Shown here piece by piece: positions 55,529 through 64,000 of a stretch of DNA of 64,000 nt. This DNA comes from CBDCZY01 sp965224745 (GTDB lineage Bacteria; Pseudomonadota; Gammaproteobacteria; Methylococcales; Methylomonadaceae), in NCBI GenBank assembly GCA_965224745.1, contig CBDCZY010000001.1, positions 310,001-374,000 of the forward strand. Direction: 5' to 3'. Position numbers and translations under genes: made by a program. Below the pieces are notes generated by a model. That model made no database searches, was not told the DNA's origin, and worked only from the letters and a program-made list of their open reading frames with translations. How positions within the stretch are numbered: position 1 is the first letter of the stretch; the number at the start of each line of letters is the position of its first letter.

Positions 55529-56063
55529 GTGCAAAAAGGCAGTTATTTACTTGAGCTATCACGTTACATCGTTCTCAACCCAGTCCGCGCAGGTTTGATC
55601 AACAATCCTGAGAACTACACCTGGTCAAGCTATTGCGCAAGCATTGGGCAGTGCGTTTGCCCGGAATGGTTGTCTGCAGATAATTTACTCGCTGCATTTC
55701 ATAATCAAAGAAAAGAGGCAATTCGTCTATATCAGGAATATGTTAGCCAAGGCATTGGTCAACCCTTTTCCGGAAAAGTTATGCAACAAACCTATTTGGG
55801 CAATGAAACTTTCATTGATCATGTTCAAAAACATATCAGCACCAAACAAAGTGACAGTGTTCATATCACCAAACGATCAAAAAAATCACCGAAGAAACCT
55901 ATTGATGAAATTATTTCAACTGCTTCGGATAGAAAAGATGCAATGAATGCAATTTATGAAACAGGGCATTATACGATGTTCGAAATTGCCCAATATTTAT
56001 GGTGTCCATTACAGCACTGTGAGTAGAGCCATTCGTTCATTCTGTGCAAAATACAATGACTGA
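55529..56063 (+). pseudogene. REP-associated tyrosine transposase (RAYT) relic
   Basis: The sequence begins inside the protein with SYLLELSRYIVLNPVRAGLI..PENYTWSSY, the hallmark C-terminal part of RAYT/Y1 transposases. The N-terminal HUH region is missing. Near 55998 one extra base shifts the frame; the other frame continues GVHYSTVSRAIRSFCAKYND to a stop at 56063, a helix-turn-helix tail. It is truncated and frameshifted, so not functional. Confidence 0.82.
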
Positions 56064-56102
56064 ACATCCCGCTAGAATTTGCAAGTATTTTTTAATAACA
56101 AA

Positions 56103-57290
56103 TCAACGCATTTCATAGTTCCTTTGATGCTTAATCAAAGACCAGATGACTCTCGTTAAATGTCGCCCTAAAGCTCTGACTGCTTGGTTATGCTTTTTAC
56201 CTTCAGCACGCTTTTTGTCATAATAAGCTTTGGAACTGGGTACCCGCTCGATATGTCGAGCTACCGCTACCATCATAGCCGCCTTGGCGCGCTTATTGAC
56301 TTGCCTGGGTGTTTTCGTGCCTTTGAATTGCCCAGATTGATTGTCTAATGCGGCCATGCCGATATACAGCGCTAAACTAGCCTCGGAAGCAAATCGCTTC
56401 AGAGTGCCGATCTCACCCGCCAACTCGGCGCAGGAAATGACCCCAAAGCCAGGAATAGACTGTATCCGGCCAGCAATCACCGAGTGTTCAGTAAGGTCCA
56501 TTATTTGTGTTTCTAATCGCTTAATAGATCCCATGATTGCCAAGATACGCTGAGCATCCTCAATGATCATCTCACCCACCCAAGCGACTTCGGGTGCAAA
56601 GTAAGCGGTTTGTTGCCACTGTTGGATGATATCCGCGTATTGGTGACCAACACCTTTGACTTGAAGCAGGCTTTTGCCCTGAATGCGAGCCAGTTTGGAG
56701 AACTCATCACGGCAGGTCAGAAAGTTTAAAAACCAAAGATTATCAACACTACCGGTAATGTCTAGTAGACCCGGTGAGACCGCCTTGAGGTCCACCTGTA
56801 GACGATTGGCGATGCGCATCTTATCATTGACCAACTGGCGGCGGCGACGTGTTAAGCGTTTGAGCTGGTCGTTTTCTGCAGGTGTTGCGGCGACTTCTTG
56901 CAACACATCCTTGGCTAAGGGTAAATGGGTACGCAACTGGAACAGTTCCAGAATTTTATGCGCATCAATCGGGTCGCTCTTAGCGGGCCCTGGAAAAATT
57001 TCTTTGAAACGAGCTAGCTTCAAGTTGTTGACATTATAGAGCGGATAGCCCCGCATCCGAATTTCCGTATCTAAGGGTCGCGCGTGACCATTGAAACCTT
57101 CCATCGCGATGGCGACCGGTAATCCAGTGCGTTTTTCATGAACCGCCAAACGCTGGAAAAAATCGCGAAAACCTAACTTATGATGGGCCAGGTCAAACTC
57201 TTCCAAAATCGCCCCGTCGGGGCCGGCAATGGCCACCCGGTGCTGATAAGAACCAATGTCAATGCCCACGGTAATTTGTGATGTTTGCAT
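56103..57290 (-). CDS. IS110-family transposase
   Basis: A 395-residue DEDD recombinase. The N-terminal RuvC-like part has VGIDIGSYQHRVAI (first Asp), AIAMEGFNG (Glu) and KSDPIDAHKI (two Asp). The C-terminal Transposase_20 domain has IQSIPGFGVISCAELAGEIG and the YIGMAALDNQSGQ serine region. ATG 57290 (MQTSQITVG) matches the family; the frame opens 13 codons earlier. It is complete. The structured DNA upstream may encode its guide RNA. Confidence 0.92.
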   Translation of the reverse strand: MQTSQITVGIDIGSYQHRVAIAGPDGAILEEFDLAHHKLGFRDFFQRLAVHEKRTGLPVAIAMEGFNGHARPLDTEIRMRGYPLYNVNNLKLARFKEIFPGPAKSDPIDAHKILELFQLRTHLPLAKDVLQEVAATPAENDQLKRLTRRRRQLVNDKMRIANRLQVDLKAVSPGLLDITGSVDNLWFLNFLTCRDEFSKLARIQGKSLLQVKGVGHQYADIIQQWQQTAYFAPEVAWVGEMIIEDAQRILAIMGSIKRLETQIMDLTEHSVIAGRIQSIPGFGVISCAELAGEIGTLKRFASEASLALYIGMAALDNQSGQFKGTKTPRQVNKRAKAAMMVAVARHIERVPSSKAYYDKKRAEGKKHNQAVRALGRHLTRVIWSLIKHQRNYEMR

Positions 57291-57299
57291 AGTGCTTAC

Positions 57300-57480
57300 G
57301 CCTCTGCTATAAAAGATGAAAATTATCATCCAGCGTCTCGTCTACACTCAGAGCCACATCAACCGATTGGCACCATCCCGGCAGACGCTTTGGATGATGC
57401 AGATGACAGGGGCGGCACTTCAGTGCCGAGCGGATCTAATAAACCAGACCGCTGACCCCATGAGCCACACCCCCGTCAAA
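57300..57480 (-). ncRNA. candidate IS110 bridge RNA region
   Basis: Upstream of the IS110 transposase, ATCATCCAGCGTCT at 57325-57338 pairs with AGACGCTTTGGATGAT at 57383-57398 around a loop of about 44 nt. A second perfect hairpin, CGGCACT-TC-AGTGCCG, is at 57413-57428. IS110-type recombinases of known relatives use a bridge RNA transcribed from the noncoding end next to the gene. Position and fold fit; strand and exact limits are inferred. Confidence 0.45.
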
Positions 57481-57553
57481 CCATAGGCTAACTCGATTAT
57501 CGTGTTTTGTCATCCGCAAATTTCGGAACAAAAGCCCCTTTTTCGATAAGCCT

Positions 57554-57593
57554 GTGGATAAGTGGATATCATCCCTGATATCCACTTATCCAC
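57554..57593. repeat. perfect 18-bp hairpin containing DnaA-box-like sequences
   Basis: GTGGATAAGTGGATATCA at 57554-57571 is followed by TCCC and its exact inverse at 57576-57593. With the T before it, the left arm contains TGTGGATAA, a perfect DnaA box; the right arm has TTATCCACG, one base off. It lies between the IS110 upstream region and the alkyltransferase gene. It may be an element end, a DnaA titration site or a terminator without a T run. Confidence 0.75.
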
Positions 57594-57763
57594 GAGCCTA
57601 ACAGGTTTGTTTTTATTCCTTAAATTCTATGGTAGACACCTCTCCCTTCCCTTATTAATAATCTCCATTTCTACAAAGATAGCAAGAATCGGGTTGCCCG
57701 TTTCATTCCAAAAGACTAAATTCTCCACTCGTACTAAATATTTAAGCTGATAAGGAGAAGATT

Positions 57764-58585
57764 TTGAGTTCGGACTATGAGCGGATTGCCTCAGCAATCT
57801 GTTTTCTCCATCAAAACACCGTGAACCAACCCAGCCTTGATGATGTCGCGGCCGCTGTTGGTTTAAGTCCATATCATTTTCAACGGCTTTTTCGACGCTG
57901 GGCCGGAATTACTCCTAAGCGATTTCTTCAATACCTGACTGTTGATCATGCGAAACAGTTGCTCGACAACTCTAGCGTATTGGAAACGGCTATGGAAGTA
58001 GGGCTATCCAGCCAAAGTCGATTATATGATCACTTTGTTACGCTGGAGGCGATGACGCCTGGAGAATATAAACGGGCAGGGATGAGTGTGGAAATATACT
58101 ATGGCATCAGTTCAACTCCTTTTGGAAACGCTTTTATTGCGGCAACTGAACGCGGCATCTGTCAGCTTTCTTTTATCGATCAGCAAAACTTTGATGATGC
58201 ACTGAACACATTAAGGAAAAAATGGCCAAAAGCCGAGCTACAAGAAAATTCAGATCGGGTTGCAACTTTAGCTAAAGCGATATTTAACCATCCGCCTAAA
58301 ACAACTGCTGATTTTTCCTTGTTGGTTCAGGGAAGTAACTTCCAAATCAAAGTCTGGGAATCATTGTTACGCATCCCATCAGGTAATCTCAATTCCTATG
58401 GGCAAGTGGCCGCTAGAATTGGTCATCCTTCGTCATCTCGTGCGGTAGCCAACGCTATTGGTGCAAATCCCATCGCTTACTTAATTCCTTGCCATCGAGT
58501 GATTCGCAATACTGGCGTTTTAGGTGGATACCGCTGGGGTATGGAGCGTAAAAAGATGATGATTGCTTGGGAGTCTGCTCAATAA
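57764..58585 (+). CDS. AraC-type regulator fused to O6-alkylguanine-DNA methyltransferase
   Basis: A 273-residue Ada-like fusion lacking the N-terminal zinc phosphotriester domain. The AraC helix-turn-helix part (about 5-105) has LDDVAAAVGLSPYHFQRLFRRWAGITPKRF. The methyltransferase part (about 110-270) has the acceptor Cys in IPCHRVI, plus SYGQVAARIG and RAVANAIGANP. It repairs O6-methylguanine and may activate genes. It starts at TTG 57764, with AAGGAG at 57752-57757; no ATG fits. The gene just downstream was the disrupted cupin. Confidence 0.92.
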   Translation: MSSDYERIASAICFLHQNTVNQPSLDDVAAAVGLSPYHFQRLFRRWAGITPKRFLQYLTVDHAKQLLDNSSVLETAMEVGLSSQSRLYDHFVTLEAMTPGEYKRAGMSVEIYYGISSTPFGNAFIAATERGICQLSFIDQQNFDDALNTLRKKWPKAELQENSDRVATLAKAIFNHPPKTTADFSLLVQGSNFQIKVWESLLRIPSGNLNSYGQVAARIGHPSSSRAVANAIGANPIAYLIPCHRVIRNTGVLGGYRWGMERKKMMIAWESAQ

Positions 58586-58995
58586 GATTAATGCGAAATT
58601 ATTGTTCGGCGTTTGCTTGGATTTCTTAACTTTAGATGATTATTCGTATAGGGAGGAAGAATGATGAAGGTTAAATATATGATATATACAGCTTTGATAC
58701 ACTTGTATTTTGCAGCCACCTGTCCAGCAGCTGAGAAAAAGCTGGGGTCTAATACAAGGCCAATCTCATTCGGAAGTGATCAAACCATAGTCAATTTAAA
58801 TAAAATCTCCTGGGAACCGCTTAACCCATCTTCGTGACTTTGACATCGCTAAGTTATTGATATTTTGTTTTCATCGAATGATTCCATGAAAAAAAACCTT
58901 ACCTTTCAACGGTGTTTTTTTCAGATCCGCTCGGTAGTGCCATTTTCGTCTTTTTGACCCTTGATTTTCCCCGGTTTTTCATTAATGCTAGGGAC

Positions 58996-60732
58996 ATGTA
59001 TATTCGAAAAACCAAAACGAAATCCCTGGATAATGGCGGGGCCTACTTCACCTATCGGATCGTTGAATCCGTTCGCGTGGGAAGGAAAGTAAAGCAACGC
59101 ACCTTACTGAATCTAGGCAAAGACTTCGCCATTGATCCAGAGCACTGGCCCTTGCTGACAGCCAGGATTGAACAATTGTTACAAGGCTGTGAGCCTCATC
59201 AGCAAGAATTGTTTCATGTAGCCGATGAGTTAACGCAATGCCTGGAAGCCTCAGCCCAGCGTTACAGTGCGCTTATCATCGCTAAGCTGGCCCAACCGGT
59301 GGATGCTGCCAGTCCAGAACCCGATTATCACACGGTTGATATCAATCATGTCGAAACCCTTCAAGCCCGCAGTATCGGTGTTGAAACGCTGGCGTGGCAT
59401 GCGGTTATGCAACTACAACTGGATCAGAAGCTCACCGCACTGGGTTTTAATAAAGTCGAACTCGCTGCGGCCATCGGTAACATTATCGGCCGTGTGGTTT
59501 CACCGGGCAGTGAATTGCACACCCATGATTGGCTACAATCACGCTCAGCGTTGGGAGAACTGCTTGACCATGACTATGGCCATACCAGCCTGACACGGCT
59601 TTATACGATCAGCGATAAATTGCTCAAACACCAGACGGCACTGGAAACGTTTCTGTCCGAGCAAGAGCAAACCTTATTCGAATTGAACCGTAGTATTGTG
59701 CTATACGATTTGACCAATACCTATTTTGAAGGGCAGTGTCACCAAAACCCCAAAGCCCAGTTCGGTCGTTCCAAAGAAAAACGCAGTGATTGTCCCTTGG
59801 TGACGCTGGGACTGGTGTTGGATGGTGAGGGATTTCCTCTGAGCAGTCAGGTTTTCCCGGGTAATGCCAGTGAGCCGGGCACCTTGGAGTTAATGCTGGA
59901 TGAACTACAAAAAATACAGCCATTACCGCAGGTCACAAAACCTGTGATCATCATGGATGCCGGTATTGCCAGTGCCGACAACATCGCCTGGTTAATCGAG
60001 CAGGGCTATCATTATCTGGTGGTCAGTCGAGAGCGATCCGTGATCAATCCCACCGATCAGGACGATGCTGTGATGGTGAGAGAAACCGAACACAGTCAGG
60101 TGTGTGTTTATCGCGAAACAGATCAAGACACCCACGAAACCCGGCTCTATTGTCACTCCGAACAAAAACAAAAAAAAGAGCAGGCTATCCGAAACCGCTT
60201 CCATGTTCGCATGGAAGAAGCACTCAACAAGCTTGATGCGGGCTTAAACAAAAAAGGGACGATCAAAAAATACAGCAAAATACTGGAACGGATCGGTCGA
60301 CTGCGCGAAAAAAACCGGCGGGTTTCGCAAGACTACCGCATTGACGTCATAACCGATGACGAGAAAAAAAACGCCATCCGGCTTGAATGGCAACGTGAAC
60401 CTCAAAGTAAACAGAACGATCAACACTGTGGTGTCTATTGCCTCAGAACCAATATCCCCGACTGGTCTGAAGAACAACTGTGGACAACCTACATCATGCT
60501 GACCGAGATCGAAGCCACCTTTCGAAGCTTGAAAACTGAACTGGGCTTGCGCCCGGTTTACCACCAAAAAGAAGACCGTGTCACCGGCCACTTGTTCATT
60601 ACTTTGCTGGCTTATCATCTGGTGCATACGCTGCGCTATCAACTGAAGCAACAGGGCATTCATTTAACCCATCTTCGTGACTTTGACATCGCTAAGTTAT
60701 TGATATTTTGTTTTCATCGAATGATTCCATGA
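58996..60732 (+). pseudogene. IS1634-family transposase, outer copy, interrupted near its C-terminus
   Basis: From ATG 58996 (MYIRKTKTKSLDNGG) the frame is clean through the DDE domain: IVLYDLTNTYFEGQ (Asp), PVIIMDAGIASADN (Asp) and IEATFRSLKTELGLRPVYHQ (Glu). At GIHL it runs into the nested copy and ends in a foreign tail THLRDFDIAKLLIFCFHRMIP. The true C-terminal 70 residues (SWDSIRNIMSTQQRI) lie at 62791-63000. All three catalytic residues remain, but the product is chimeric. Confidence 0.88.
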
Positions 60733-62786
60733 AAAAAAACCTTACCTTTCAACGGTGTTTTTTTCAGATCCGCTCGGTAGTGCCATTTTCGTCTTTTTGA
60801 CCCTTGATTTTCCCCGGTTTTTCATTAATGCTAGGGACATGTATATTCGAAAAACCAAAACGAAATCCCTGGATAATGGCGGGGCCTACTTCACCTATCG
60901 GATCGTTGAATCCGTTCGCGTGGGAAGGAAAGTAAAGTAAAGCAACGCACCTTACTGAATCTAGGCAAAGACTTCGCCATTGATCCAGAGCACTGGCCCT
61001 TGCTGACAGCCAGGATTGAACAATTGTTACAAGGCTGTGAGCCTCATCAGCAAGAATTGTTTCATGTAGCCGATGAGTTAACGCAATGCCTGGAAGCCTC
61101 AGCCCAGCGTTACAGTGCGCTTATCATCGCTAAGCTGGCCCAACCGGTGGATGCTGCCAGTCCAGAACCCGATTATCACACGGTTGATATCAATCATGTC
61201 GAAACCCTTCAAGCCCGCAGTATCGGTGTTGAAACGCTGGCGTGGCATGCGGTTATGCAACTACAACTGGATCAGAAGCTCACCGCACTGGGTTTTAATA
61301 AAGTCGAACTCGCTGCGGCCATCGGTAACATTATCGGCCGTGTGGTTTCACCGGGCAGTGAATTGCACACCCATGATTGGCTACAATCACGCTCAGCGTT
61401 GGGAGAACTGCTTGACCATGACTATGGCCATACCAGCCTGACACGGCTTTATACGATCAGCGATAAATTGCTCAAACACCAGACGGCACTGGAAACGTTT
61501 CTGTCCGAGCAAGAGCAAACCTTATTCGAATTGAACCGTAGTATTGTGCTATACGATTTGACCAATACCTATTTTGAAGGGCAGTGTCACCAAAACCCCA
61601 AAGCCCAGTTCGGTCGTTCCAAAGAAAAACGCAGTGATTGTCCCTTGGTGACGCTGGGACTGGTGTTGGATGGTGAGGGATTTCCTCTGAGCAGTCAGGT
61701 TTTCCCGGGTAATGCCAGTGAGCCGGGCACCTTGGAGTTAATGCTGGATGAACTACAAAAAATACAGCCATTACCGCAGGTCACAAAACCTGTGATCATC
61801 ATGGATGCCGGTATTGCCAGTGCCGACAACATCGCCTGGTTAATCGAGCAGGGCTATCATTATCTGGTGGTCAGTCGAGAGCGATCCGTGATCAATCCCA
61901 CCGATCAGGACGATGCTGTGATGGTGAGAGAAACCGAACACAGTCAGGTGTGTGTTTATCGCGAAACAGATCAAGACACCCACGAAACCCGGCTCTATTG
62001 TCACTCCGAACAAAAACAAAAAAAAGAGCAGGCTATCCGAAACCGCTTCCATGTTCGCATGGAAGAAGCACTCAACAAGCTTGATGCGGGCTTAAACAAA
62101 AAAGGGACGATCAAAAAATACAGCAAAATACTGGAACGGATCGGTCGACTGCGCGAAAAAAACCGGCGGGTTTCGCAAGACTACCGCATTGACGTCATAA
62201 CCGATGACGAGAAAAAAAACGCCATCCGGCTTGAATGGCAACGTGAACCTCAAAGTAAACAGAACGATCAACACTGTGGTGTCTATTGCCTCAGAACCAA
62301 TATCCCCGACTGGTCTGAAGAACAACTGTGGACAACCTACATCATGCTGACCGAGATCGAAGCCACCTTTCGAAGCTTGAAAACTGAACTGGGCTTGCGC
62401 CCGGTTTACCACCAAAAAGAAGACCGTGTCACCGGCCACTTGTTCATTACTTTGCTGGCTTATCATCTGGTGCATACGCTGCGCTATCAACTGAAGCAAC
62501 AGGGCATTCATTTAAGCTGGGACAGTATTCGCAACATCATGTCGACACAGCAACGTATCACCATGACCTTACCAACGGATGATCATAAAATGATTCACCT
62601 GCGGACAACAACGAAGGCGGAGCTACGTCAGAAACAAATTTATGAAGCTTTGAATATTAAACCCGACCTCATTGGTCAATGTAAAACAATTATCGATAAA
62701 AAAATCTGTAGTGCCAACTGAAACAGATTGAAAATTTTAACTTATTGAAATAACAGGATATTGTAAATATAAGTCACGAAGATGGG
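60668..62786 (+). mobile_element. IS1634-type element, nested inner copy
   Basis: A 2119-bp copy with the same CCCATCTTCGTGAC tips and TTAA on both sides (60664-60667 and 62787-62790). It differs from the outer copy by a 5-bp insertion near 60935 and one A fewer in the run near 62700; otherwise I see no difference. The two lengths (2119 and 2115) agree with exactly these two changes. Confidence 0.92.
60839..62721 (+). pseudogene. IS1634-family transposase, inner copy, with a 5-bp insertion
   Basis: The start is intact (MYIRKTKTKSLDNGG..VGRKVK), but a repeated 5-bp unit (GTAAAGTAAAGC instead of GTAAAGC near 60935) puts a stop after residue 34. The remaining frame, from about 60945 to 62721, is uninterrupted and holds all DDE residues and the genuine C-terminus (LIGQCKTIIDKKICSAN). 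Translation might restart at an internal TTG near 61000, giving a protein without the N-terminal DNA-binding part. Confidence 0.88.
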
Positions 62787-63474
62787 TTAAGCTGGGACAG
62801 TATTCGCAACATCATGTCGACACAGCAACGTATCACCATGACCTTACCAACGGATGATCATAAAATGATTCACCTGCGGACAACAACGAAGGCGGAGCTA
62901 CGTCAGAAACAAATTTATGAAGCTTTGAATATTAAACCCGACCTCATTGGTCAATGTAAAACAATTATCGATAAAAAAAATCTGTAGTGCCAACTGAAAC
63001 AGATTGAAAATTTTAACTTATTGAAATAACAGGATATTGTAAATATAAGTCACGAAGATGGGTTAAAGTCCTCGGTTTCCCCGATGGTGCTGAGATTGCA
63101 GTTCTAAGGGGCGATTTGGAAGCAGGCGGCAGCGAATCTATATTGAGATTACTTCCCAATTATCGTGTACCCAGCCATAGTCACACCAGTGATGAACTCT
63201 ATGTTTGGATTGAAGGTTCTTTTACCTTGGTTTCCCACAGAGGTGCTAAAACCATATTCAATGGACCCGCCTATATTAGCTTCCCAGGTAACGCACCACC
63301 TCACGGTTTGCAGTGTGGTTCAAAACAAAGGTGCTTGTTGTATCTGAGGCTTTCAAGACCTTTTGATGTCAAGTATCAAGTCAATGAATCCCCAAGAAAA
63401 TGAACGGTAAAGCGGTATGAAGTGTAATTTTACAGTTAATTTGGTGCTGATAGCTTGCGTGGCAATGAGCCAAG

Positions 63475-63741
63475 ATGTTGTCCCTAATCAGGTTGAACGC
63501 ACTTTCAATCGATGCAAGGCTTGTATTAAAACTGGAAAAGAAAGATTGGGCCGAAAGGGTGATGACGAACAACGAGTTAACGATTGTAAAGTTCCGATTC
63601 GAAAAAGAGGGCATAAACTACGATCAGCTGACTGTGCTCACAAGAAAACTAGAATTGTTGAGAAATCTAGGGGCTAGATTTAGTTTGAAAATTGAGTCTC
63701 AAGTATCTTTTTTACTTTGCATTAATGAGAGCTTCTTGTAA
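63475..63741 (+). CDS. small protein of unknown function
   Basis: An 88-residue frame starting ATG 63475. The composition is that of a soluble protein (DARLVLKLEKKDWAERVMTNNELTIVKFRFEKEGINYDQ), with regular hydrophobic spacing. No family or ribosome site is recognised. An overlapping frame from 63417 (MKCNFTVNLVLIACVAMSQD) has a possible signal peptide but a very basic Cys-rich remainder and could be the real gene instead. Only one of the two can be genuine. Confidence 0.3.
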   Translation: MLSLIRLNALSIDARLVLKLEKKDWAERVMTNNELTIVKFRFEKEGINYDQLTVLTRKLELLRNLGARFSLKIESQVSFLLCINESFL

Positions 63742-63851
63742 ATAGAAAAATGAAACAGGTAAATCTGGTTAATTCCAATTAATCGGATTATCCAAATTAA
63801 CTAGATTATTCGAAGTTAGCTCTCAGTTTACTCGGTTGAAAAGAAGAAGGT

Positions 63852-64000
63852 GTGGATGACTTCACGTTATTGATTTTTTCCTATGACTTAGTTGTCTTTC
63901 CAATCAATGTTGGTCGAGAGATAAATAAAGAAGATAATTGCTTGGTTGATGAATTTCCTTCTAATTCTCAATCAATTGCTCATACTAATTATTCCAACGC
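63852..64000 (+). CDS. possible gene start running off the right edge
   Basis: From GTG 63852 an open frame of 49 codons reaches the window end (DDFTLLIFSYDLVVFPINVG, then REINKEDNCLVDEFPSN). AGAAGAAGG immediately precedes the GTG, closer than ideal. No family can be named from this fragment. Confidence 0.25.
   Translation, partial: MDDFTLLIFSYDLVVFPINVGREINKEDNCLVDEFPSNSQSIAHTNYSN

Larger units (their letters stand above)
58825..63062 (+). mobile_element. IS1634-type element (outer copy) with a nested second copy
   Basis: The outer copy begins CCCATCTTCGTGAC and ends GTCACGAAGATGGG, inverted tips flanked by TTAA (58821-58824 and 63063-63066). Without the insert its two parts (58825-60667 and 62791-63062) make 2115 bp. 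A second copy occupies 60668-62786. The insert interrupts the transposase gene at codons for GIHL. Confidence 0.92.
58661..63403 (+). pseudogene. exported cupin-domain gene split by the nested IS1634-like elements
   Basis: The 5' part (58661-58824) encodes MMKVKYMIYTALIHLYFAATC, a signal peptide, then NLNKISWEPL. The rest (63063-63403) reads KVLGFPDGAEIAVLRGDLEAGG and the cupin block YRVPSHSHTSDELYVWIEGSFTLV..PGNAPPHGLQCGS with metal-binding His residues. Removing 58825-63062 and one TTAA gives WEPLKVLGF in perfect frame, a 168-residue protein. GGGAGGA at 58651 is its ribosome site. The disruption is clean, with no other lesion. Confidence 0.9.

Noticed and set aside
59624..60663. Long minus-strand frames inside both IS1634-like copies
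   Set aside because: They are shadows of the DDE transposase gene; identical in both copies and with no ribosome sites or family patterns.
63755..63830. AATTAATC/AAATTAACT-like short repeats near the right edge
   Set aside because: The similarity is weak and fits AT-rich composition; no consistent unit length can be defined.

Overview
The window looks like a moderately AT-rich gammaproteobacterial chromosome with several mobile-element clusters. The gammaproteobacterial signs are an RseC-type regulator, HflD, a bifunctional HldE, the S-methylthioinosine phosphorylase/hypoxanthine phosphoribosyltransferase pair, and the block rplU-rpmA-obgE-proB / rpsT / murJ-ribF-ileS-lspA. PEP-CTERM-type sorting tails, copper-handling genes and a NAD-linked hoxFUY cluster fit a methanotroph-like lineage (Methylococcales), but that placement is inference, not proof.

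Layout. 1-8.3 kb: an alpha/beta-hydrolase-like gene running off the left edge, rseC, the large helicase lhr, and a copAB periplasmic copper-resistance pair. 8.3-11.2 kb: a graveyard holding an IS1 relic, a GTAGGGTGGGCA palindrome, a second truncated copy of the copA/copB junction, a 308-bp MITE-like derivative of an IS found intact at 58.8 kb, and two eroded transposases. 11.2-31.4 kb: mostly housekeeping (ArsC-like reductase, hldE, nucleoside salvage, mutM, hflD, rhodanese, EAL-HDOD protein, a copper chaperone plus copper ATPase, an OmpA-like protein, ribosomal proteins, obgE, proB, murJ, ribF, ileS, lspA).

31.6-36.8 kb holds the most unusual module: a 1406-residue soluble multi-GAF histidine kinase followed by a response regulator whose output domain is a TIR domain. 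36.8-45 kb is an insertion hotspot: an IS200/IS605-type tnpA cut by an IS21 element with a 6-bp target duplication, an ISAs1 transposase carrying an antisense ORF-less group II intron, an ISKra4-type element, and an ISAs1 element whose transposase appears joined to a DruA-like (DUF4338) domain through a -1 frameshift site.

45-55 kb: unknown exported proteins, PEP-CTERM tails, a cupredoxin-like protein, a hoxFUY cluster with a frameshifted hoxU and no hoxH, a P2-type cation ATPase and a DUF502 membrane protein. 55.5-64 kb: a RAYT relic, an IS110 transposase with a structured upstream region that may encode a bridge RNA, an AraC/O6-alkylguanine-DNA methyltransferase fusion, and an exported cupin gene split by an IS1634-like element that itself carries a second, almost identical nested copy. 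TTAA duplications mark both nested insertions, and the original cupin reading frame can be restored exactly.
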